From NCBI GenBank assembly GCA_947561395.2, contig OX387183.1:32910853-32974852 (forward strand): DNA of 64,000 nt. The letters are read 5' to 3'. Under the pieces are notes generated by a model. The model made no database searches, was not told where the DNA came from, and saw only the letters and a program-made list of their open reading frames with translations. Both the position numbers and the translations under genes were made by a program. Positions 57,295 through 64,000 of the stretch are shown in pieces. This DNA is from Buxus sempervirens. Its lineage: Eukaryota; Streptophyta; Magnoliopsida; Buxales; Buxaceae. Numbering within the stretch: position 1 is the stretch's first letter; each line of letters opens with the position of its first letter.

Positions 57295-58427
57295 TGTTTA
57301 CACCCTCCGTAGACCGATAAATAAGAAAAGGCCACGTAGCATCCACATGGCCTTACTCAATCAGATAGGCCACGTCGGCATACACATAGGCCAGATACTC
57401 AGCCGAAGCCACATAAGCACATATGACAACCGTCCTCATATTTTCAAGGGATCACGTCACCATCAGCCGAAAGTCGACCGTTAGAAAATGGGCGACTGCA
57501 AGCAAGGAGTTAGTCGTTTATGATCGTGGCTGAGAAGTTATCTCTCGCAAATAGAAAACTGCAGATGAATAACCTCTATGAAGATCGTGCAAAATTGGTA
57601 CGTTGAGCAACCGTCAGAGAACGGCTATAAAAGGCACAAGTTCGAAGAACTTGAGGACAACCTCCATCAAAAAACCGCAACCGGTTATCATAATGCTAAT
57701 TTGATCATCCGTGATCTTTATCCTGTCTCCTACACCCCAAACTGTAGCAAGAAGGATAAATTAGGACTTCTCTCACTACTTCCAGTCGCAGTGACACTCT
57801 AGGGCCTTATTTACTCCAATTGACGTCAGAACCCTGCCACCGGCAAGTAGGTTGAGGCCGCCCCTGACTCGCGATTCTGTACTCCAATTACGGCTACAAG
57901 ATTCCGAGCAGCCAGTCCCGAGACCGACTTCGATCTAGCCAAGTGACTCACGGACTTTCGGCTAAACAGCAATCCTAAGTGAAGCCCCGAGTTTATCGTG
58001 GTTAACAACCGCCCCCTAAATCCTTCCCTTATACCCCAATCATGGCTATAAGAATAGGAAAGGCCGATCCTGTTAGTTTCGGTGACTTTCTTTTTTAATT
58101 ACTTTTGAGGATTATCTATTGTAATCTACGGTTGTGTGCCATCAGCCGATTTTATAATAAAGTGATATGCCATTGACTGCTTTGACTTTCAAACACGTAT
58201 AAGAACCCAAACGAAGACCGAACCCCTAGTCTTCATTCTATTGCCTGACCGGTTTTGTTACAATTGACTTGCAGTACGACTAAATCGACTCTGGTTTAGA
58301 TTTGGAACAAGTGCCCAAGGTCAAGATCCGACCCGAAACCTTTGCATCAATTGATACTAGCATGCCTACGCAGAGACACATGATCAAAATCACCACGTGT
58401 CCAAACAGGCCCAATTTTGGAGGAACA
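57295..58427 (+). mobile_element. Element L 5' LTR, Tat-lineage
   Basis: Presumed LTR TGTTTACACCCTCC...GGAACA, about 1.1 kb, set by the downstream PBS; the 3' LTR is off-window so both ends are approximate. TATAAAAGG lies at 57626-57634. About 270 bp upstream, AAGGCCA/TGGCCTT (57328-57354) and more GGCCACGT copies suggest a word cluster here too. Confidence 0.55.
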
Positions 58428-58435
58428 TCCTTTTT

Positions 58436-58453
58436 TGGCACGCCCGGTGGGAT
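58436..58453 (+). other. Element L primer-binding site
   Basis: TGGCACGCCCGGTGGGATC, a sequence often found at this place in plant Tat elements, eight bases after the presumed LTR end. I do not assign the tRNA. Confidence 0.7.
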
Positions 58454-58465
58454 CCCCCGTCTTTG

Positions 58466-60617
58466 AAAGAGCAATAACAGCAGCAAGAAGAAGTACTCGG
58501 TATGCTGAAAACGTGATACCAGAGGAACCTACTGAACCTCAGGTAAATCCTCTTTTTGTCTCAGAAGTTTCGGAAGAAGGACCTTCAAATTCACAGCCAG
58601 ATCTTAATGAACGGCTTATCCAGGCCATACAAGGTCTTAGTGAACAAGTGGCAGGATTTGGCCAGGGTCTTCATAAAATTTCTTTTGATAACGGTAGGAT
58701 CCTAGCAAGACTGTAGGAAGGATTCTCTACTATGGCAAGACCGGCCATGATGGCCGAATGAGTCGAGACATCTGCTGCCGGTTCGAATGCTCATGAGAGG
58801 GTGAATATCCCAAAGCAACCACCACCTTTAAACTTGGGCGGTAATGGCTGAAATGAAATGGCCAACATTGCCGCCGTTGGAGGGGAAATACCCCCCAATA
58901 TCCCAATTCCCCTTAATGTGCCTCATCCTGAGGCGCACCCGGGAGGGCAAAGGGAGGTACATAAAATCACAAGGAGGGTATTGGTTTAAGAAATATGGCC
59001 ATGAACCGAAATTAGATCCAAAATGTAGTTCAGGAAATAGTCAGAGATCAGTATCACCGACGAATGACTAGGCCAGTATACTGGAAATCGTATCCAACCT
59101 GGATTGACCACCAATTTGAATTTCCTAGGGGTTATAAAATTCCTGAATTCACTTTGTTTTCTGGTGAAGGCCAACAATCTACCATCGAGCATATTGGCCG
59201 ATTTACGGTTCAATGTGGAGAGGCGTCCGGTAATGATTTCCTCAGACTGAGACTGTTTGGGAATTCATTAACCGGACAAGCCTTTACTTGGTACATCACA
59301 TTACCAGCTAATTCAGTTATAAGTTAGGCAACGATAGAGGAAAAATTCCATTCCCAATTTTATCGAACGGAACCCGAAGTAACCATGATTGATCTTTCTC
59401 AGTTAAGACAACAACCAAGGGAATCGGCCGATAAGTATATTGCTTGATTTAAACGCATGAAGAACAAATGCCGAATTCTTTTACTTGAATCGGAATTTGC
59501 AAACTTAGCATTAAACAGTTTAGACTTTGAGCTTCAGAAGAAATTCGAAGGCGAACAATTCGAGGACTTATTCGAGTTGTCTTCCAGAGCCACTAAATAT
59601 GAATGGCTCTTACAGGAGGATGGTGAAAATAAAGCCTCATCCTATGGAACCTATTATAAGGACCCGAATTTTGAATATGCAGCTGTAGAAGTTGTTGGAA
59701 AGCAACCAATTACCTGTCCAATCCTTCTCCTAAAATCTAAGGATACCAGAGAGGCGAAAGAAATGAATACTTTTAGCTGAAATTATTCTTTTAATATAAA
59801 TAAAACGGCCAAAATATTTGATTATCTTCTGAAACAAGGATTTTTCCGGTTAACCAGAGATTATCCCTTTATTCCAGCCAATGTAGCGGCTAAGGGTAAA
59901 TCATGTAAGTGGCATGGAGTAAAAACTCATGAAACTAACGAGTGTACTGTGCTACATAATGTGATACAGGAAAATATCGACAAGGGACTCTTGAAGTTTG
60001 CAGAAACGGACAAGGAAAAGATGCAGGTGGACACGCAACCATTCCTTAAGAATGTACCAGTAAACATGGCCATGATTGGCTTGCCGAAGCAAACCCCAAC
60101 CATCAAAATTGATCTGAATGGACCGTCTTTGGAAAAGTTGGAACATAAAACACCACCGGTCCGAAGTCAGTTGAACTTACGACCGAGGAACAAGTGGAGG
60201 TATCCAACCACTGAAGGCCGAACATGGCGCCATGAAAGGCGTGGCGAGATTTGGGGCGAATGGTGGCACAAACCTAGGCCTAGACCCAACCGAGGTACGT
60301 TCATAGAGGAAGGATATAAGAAAACAGCGGTAGAAAAACTGGCATCGATGTCCTCTTGGTTTTCTTCCACTCAAATTGCAACCACAAAACGGCCAGAGAC
60401 GGTGGTAAAGGCATCTGAAGACTCTTCCTTTATAGCACCCAAGAGCCCAGCAAAGATAAAAGTGTCACCGGACCTTCTTTGTAGTGAATGTAGACGAAGA
60501 TTGGTAATAGGCCCTCAACGTACTCAGCATGGTAGGGGAGTGCAAAAGGCAATTTCATTTGGCTTCTGGAAGACAAGTTTTACAATGATCGCCGACGAAG
60601 ACTGCGTCCCCATATAG
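58466..60617 (+). pseudogene. Element L gag, broken
   Basis: The first part (58466-58713) encodes a leader rich in Ala, Arg, Glu and Ser that ends at a stop; frameshifts follow. From 59064 one frame stays recognisable to 60617 with stops at 59325, 59446 and 59778. It holds the Retrotrans_gag core (PEFTLFSGEGQQSTIEHI ... NSLTGQAFTWYITLP ... LSQLRQQPRESADKYI), a zinc-knuckle-like CKWHGVKTHETNEC at about 59910-59951, and a basic Arg/Trp-rich tail (60180-60290). The capsid type differs clearly from gag of element D, so L is another Tat subfamily. Confidence 0.85.
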
Positions 60618-60639
60618 CACAACTTGGGAGAACGGCTAT

Positions 60640-62040
60640 ATGACTTATGAACAAGAAATGATGGTAAAAGGGGACAAACCTAGGATGGTGAAGCCCCCAA
60701 TTGTTCAAGATGGTCGTTGGAAAAAACTAACTCATCCTAAGTTTCCTTTCTACTTGCAGGAAGATGTCGCAGTTATGACCAGGACGCAAAAGCGACGCTG
60801 GCAGCGACAGCAGGCCAGGGCGCGGCATCTGGAACATAGTACCGGGTCTTCTCAGCCTTATTGGTACTCTAGGTTTGCCACCAGGAAACACACTCCAAAA
60901 CCACAGAAGCTCAAGAAGAGCCCATTACCTAGTTTACTAGATGTTCCGGACACTATGCCAGAGCCTGTCTCCAATATGATGACCTCAAGGACCAAAAAAT
61001 TGGTCTCTGATGAAGACTTGGCAAATAACTTCGCTGGAGGGGACGAGGAACAATTACTGTTCGATCAGATGCTAAGTGAATATAGCCGGATGTGTACTCC
61101 CTCCACGGTAGAAGTGACCGAAGAAATAGTGCCTGAAAGCCCGAAGGATAAAACTAATGAGTCACTAAGTCAGCCACCATTGAGTGACGACGCCTCAATA
61201 GCCGAAATTTGCTTCAGCTGGATGCCCCCAATCCCATTCGATTGTCATATGGTCCTTACTTTGCCGATGACTTTCGAGGCCAGCATAGAATTACCACAAC
61301 TAAAGGAGATCAGTGACGAAGGGGATCCGGCAGCACTATACATAGTCAATCCAGAACACCTGGAGGAGGAAGAAAATCAGAAACCGGCCGATAACGAGCA
61401 AATCAGCCCGGTTGAGAAGGTATGTTTCGCTAAACCATCTTTAGCCATGACTCAACATTTGAAACCTTTGTTCATAATGGTTCACATGAACGGGATCCCT
61501 ATCAATAGAGTTTTAATTGATAACGGGGCAGCAGTTAATTTTTTTTCGGTATCCACAATGAGAAATTTGGATAAGTCTTTTTCGGATTTAATCCATTCGG
61601 ATATCACCATTACTAACTTTGCATGTGGTGTTACAGGAACTAGAGGAATCTTCCCAATCGAATTAACGATTGGGAAGCGGCAATCTCTTACGACGTTCTT
61701 TGTCATTGAGTCATCGGCCGGATACAACGCATTGCTGGGAAGAGATTAGATCCATTCAAATGGATGTGTACCATCTTCTTTACACCAATCTTTGCTTTTT
61801 TGGAAGGATGACGATATCGAAGAAATAAAAGCCGATAGTCATCCTTTCACCTTGGACTCTAATGCCACACACGCGTCCCTTTATGAGGAAGGGATAAGAC
61901 CCATTTTATTTGTTGGGTATGATAAGAATGGACAGCCGATTGCTTCAATTTCGGCTGGACAAAATTCAGTGCAACAACGGCTCAGAGAAGAGGAAGTAGC
62001 TGAAGTCGCCGAACTTAAAGAATTACCCAATGATGGTTGA
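60640..62040 (+). pseudogene. Element L protease region, broken
   Basis: One frame from 60640 with a TAG at 61747-61749 in place of the Trp expected after LLGRD. The aspartic protease lies at about 61440-61746: HLKPLFIMVHMNGIPINRVL, catalytic LIDNGAAVN, and the closing SSAGYNALLGRD. The long N-terminal part is linker. The frame then runs FWKDDDIEEIKADSHPF, which precedes RT in Tat elements. RT follows in another frame. Confidence 0.88.
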
Positions 62041-62149
62041 ACGATTAGAAGCAGAAAAATCCATTCTGAGGAAAGTAACGGCTTATATGCAAAAAGTAAA
62101 GGTGAGGAAGTTTCAATAGGATAATGAATGGCTGGGTGGTGGCGAAACG

Positions 62150-63229
62150 ATGGCAAATTCTGCCGAATTTATCAACGAACAGGGTGATGAAATGATAAAA
62201 GATCGAGATGAGATAACTCTCGCCTATCTACAAGCAGTACTAGCCAAGTTAGAAGATCTGAAAATGGATGCTCAATACCCTTTAGAAGAAATTAACTTGG
62301 GAAAGGAAACAAAGCGGAAGCCCATTTACATAAGCAAATTGCTGCCGCCAAATGCCAAACAAAAGATGAAGCAGTTATTAGCCGAATACTCGGATTGCTA
62401 TGCTTGGACTTATCAGGAGATGCCAGGATTGGACCAAAAAGTTGTAAAGCGTAGGCTTCCTATCAAGCCAGAATTTAGACCATTCAAACAATGTTCTAGA
62501 AAGATGGCTGATGATGTAATCAGTAAGGTAAAAATAGAAATAGAACGGCTTCTAGCAGCCGGGTTTATCAGGCCTATTCGGTATACCGATTAGCTTTCAA
62601 ATATTGTACCTATAGTCAAGAAAAATGGTCAAATTAGAGTGTGCATCGATTTCCGCAATTTGAATTCTGCAACTCCCGAAGATGAATACCCTATGCCGAT
62701 AGCTGATCTACTAGTAGATACATCACGGCATAAATTTTTATCATTTATGGATGGCCATTCTAGCTATAATCAAATTATTATTGCAGAGGACAATATAGCT
62801 AAAACGGCATTTCGTTGTTCGGGGGCATTAGAAACTTATTGTTGGATAGTTATGCCCTTCGGGCTAAAAAATGTTGGTGCCACATATCAAAGAGCAATGA
62901 ATCTTATCTTCCATGATATGATGGGTCAAATACTCGATGTCTATATTGATGACGTGGTAATAAAATCTGAGACTGGGATTGACCATCTACAACATTTATA
63001 GCAGGTCTTTAAGCGACTTAGAAAGTACAAGTTAAATATGAACCCATTGAAATGCACTTTTGGTGTCTTGGTCGGAAATTTCTTAGGTTTTCTTATTCAT
63101 CAGAGGGGAATAGAAGTTAACAAGAACAAAACTAAATCGGTCATAGAAGCCAAACCACCGACCAATAAAAAACAGTTACAATGGTTGCTTGGTCAAGTCA
63201 ATTTCTTAAGAAGGTTTATTTCAAACTGA
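62150..63229 (+). pseudogene. Element L reverse transcriptase, three stops
   Basis: RT in a single frame with stops at 62591, 62999 and 63227. Motifs: RRLPIKPEFRPFKQ, IEIERLLAAGFIRPIRYTD, VKKNGQIRVCIDFRNLN, FLSFMDGHSSYNQI, TAFRCSGALETYCWIVMPFG, catalytic VYIDDVVIKS (YxDD intact), GFLIHQRGIEVNKNKTKSV and QLQWLLGQVNFLRRFI. The order and wording are those of Ty3/gypsy Tat RT. Two of the stops (TAG, TGA) may be decayed Trp or Gln codons. Confidence 0.92.
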
Positions 63230-64000
63230 GCCGGAAAGACCAGGGTTCTATCTCCGTTGTTAAAACTCAAAGACACCGAGGAGTTTTGTCTGGAACGATG
63301 AGCATCAAGCCCCATTTGAAGGCATTAAGAAATATTTAGAAAAACCACCAGTTTTGGTACCACCATCAAAGGAACGACCACTGAAGTTATACATAGCAGT
63401 AGCAGACGACTCAATTGGAGTTTTGCTTGCACAGGAAAATGATCAAGGGTTTAAGCAAGCTATCTATTATCTCAGGTCTTGTGGAAGAAAGGTATACTAA
63501 TTTAGAGAAGTTGTGCCTTACACTCTACTATGCAGCTACTAAGTTACGTCATTATCTTCTTTCGACAAAAAAAAATTTCGTCATAGCAGCCACCGATGTG
63601 GTTAAATACATACTCACACGGCCAACCGTAAGTGGTTGGCTCGGGAAATGGACTTTAACTTTGATGGAGTTTAACTTCAAATATGTACCACAGAAAGCCG
63701 TAAAAGGACAGGCTTTGGCCCATTTTTTGGCTGATCACCCATCTAGCATTCAAGAGAAAGAACTAGATATCCCAGTCTTTCATGCCGGATTCTTTTATTC
63801 TGAGTTTCAGCCATGGACACTAGATTTTGATGGTTCAAAAATGGAGTTTGCCTCCGGAATCGGCGTAATCCTAACTTCACCAATCGGTGAAAGCATGAGT
63901 ATGCGTTTCAGCTAGAGGAACAATCCACAAATAATCAAGCGGAATTCGAAGCCATGATTATAGGATTGGAAATCTTATGGGAAATGGGTGCTTTCGCAGT
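63230..64000 (+). pseudogene. Element L RNase H and second (archaeal-type) RNase H, cut by window
   Basis: After a frameshift, 63380-63760 reads as RNase H (KLYIAVADDSIGVLLAQE ... YYAATKLRHYLL ... GQALAHFLADHPS). From 63805 a second RNase H begins (WTLDFDGSK ... GIGVILTSP); after a further frameshift near 63900 it reads NNQAEFEAMIIGLEIL up to the window edge. Possession of two RNase H domains is the mark of the Tat clade. Integrase must lie outside. Confidence 0.9.

Overview
The window is nuclear DNA of a flowering plant (dicot-type; I cannot name the species). The evidence is one intron-rich gene with plant-type splice sites, plant Ty3/gypsy lineages (Tat/Ogre-type and Tekay/Del chromovirus-type), a hAT element, a tRNA-derived SINE and MULE-like elements. 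I see exactly one intact host gene: a nine-exon minus-strand gene for Mediator subunit 26 (38311-41294). Nearly everything else is transposable-element DNA. Letters A-M below are my own labels for LTR copies.

Layout. 1-33788 is a decayed chromovirus (M) whose integrase remnants (15194-15351, 26513-27022, 30237-31029) and 3' LTR (31107-33788) are split by later arrivals. LTR K (2505-3790 and 14540-15193) contains LTR A (1-2504) and LTR B (3791-14539). B contains LTR I (6709-13921), and I contains LTRs C (7190-9601) and H (10302-12369). M also holds an 11.2 kb two-LTR element D (15357-26507), which has a Tat-type gag but no pol, and solo LTR E (27028-30231). 33789-38310 is low-copy spacer with a TIR element that encloses a minisatellite (35372-36818) and a SINE (36834-37068). 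A hAT element begins upstream of MED26 and spans 42304-56604; it is filled with solo LTR J (45644-50619, containing F1 47692-50213) and solo LTR F2 (50643-56525, containing G 52764-56241). A small MULE-like element (56674-57139) follows. The window ends in the 5' LTR and decayed gag-pol of a Tat-lineage element L (57295-64000). Most insertions are flanked by exact 5-bp target duplications, so the nesting order is well supported.

How the parts relate. The Tat-type LTRs (A-G) share one plan: a start resembling TGTAAGCACCTCATTTTTG, one to four copies of a conserved module, a cluster of short palindromic 'words', usually a TATA box, a leader with a splice donor, a GC-rich U5 carrying a 10-nt copy of the primer-binding site, and a GCGCACA-like end. 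The word differs completely between families although its position is conserved. Tekay-type LTRs H, I, J, K and M show an analogous arrangement with different words. This family-specific palindromic address system is the most interesting signal here. Second is an array of about 17 hairpins in the D leader whose stems change in compensating pairs.
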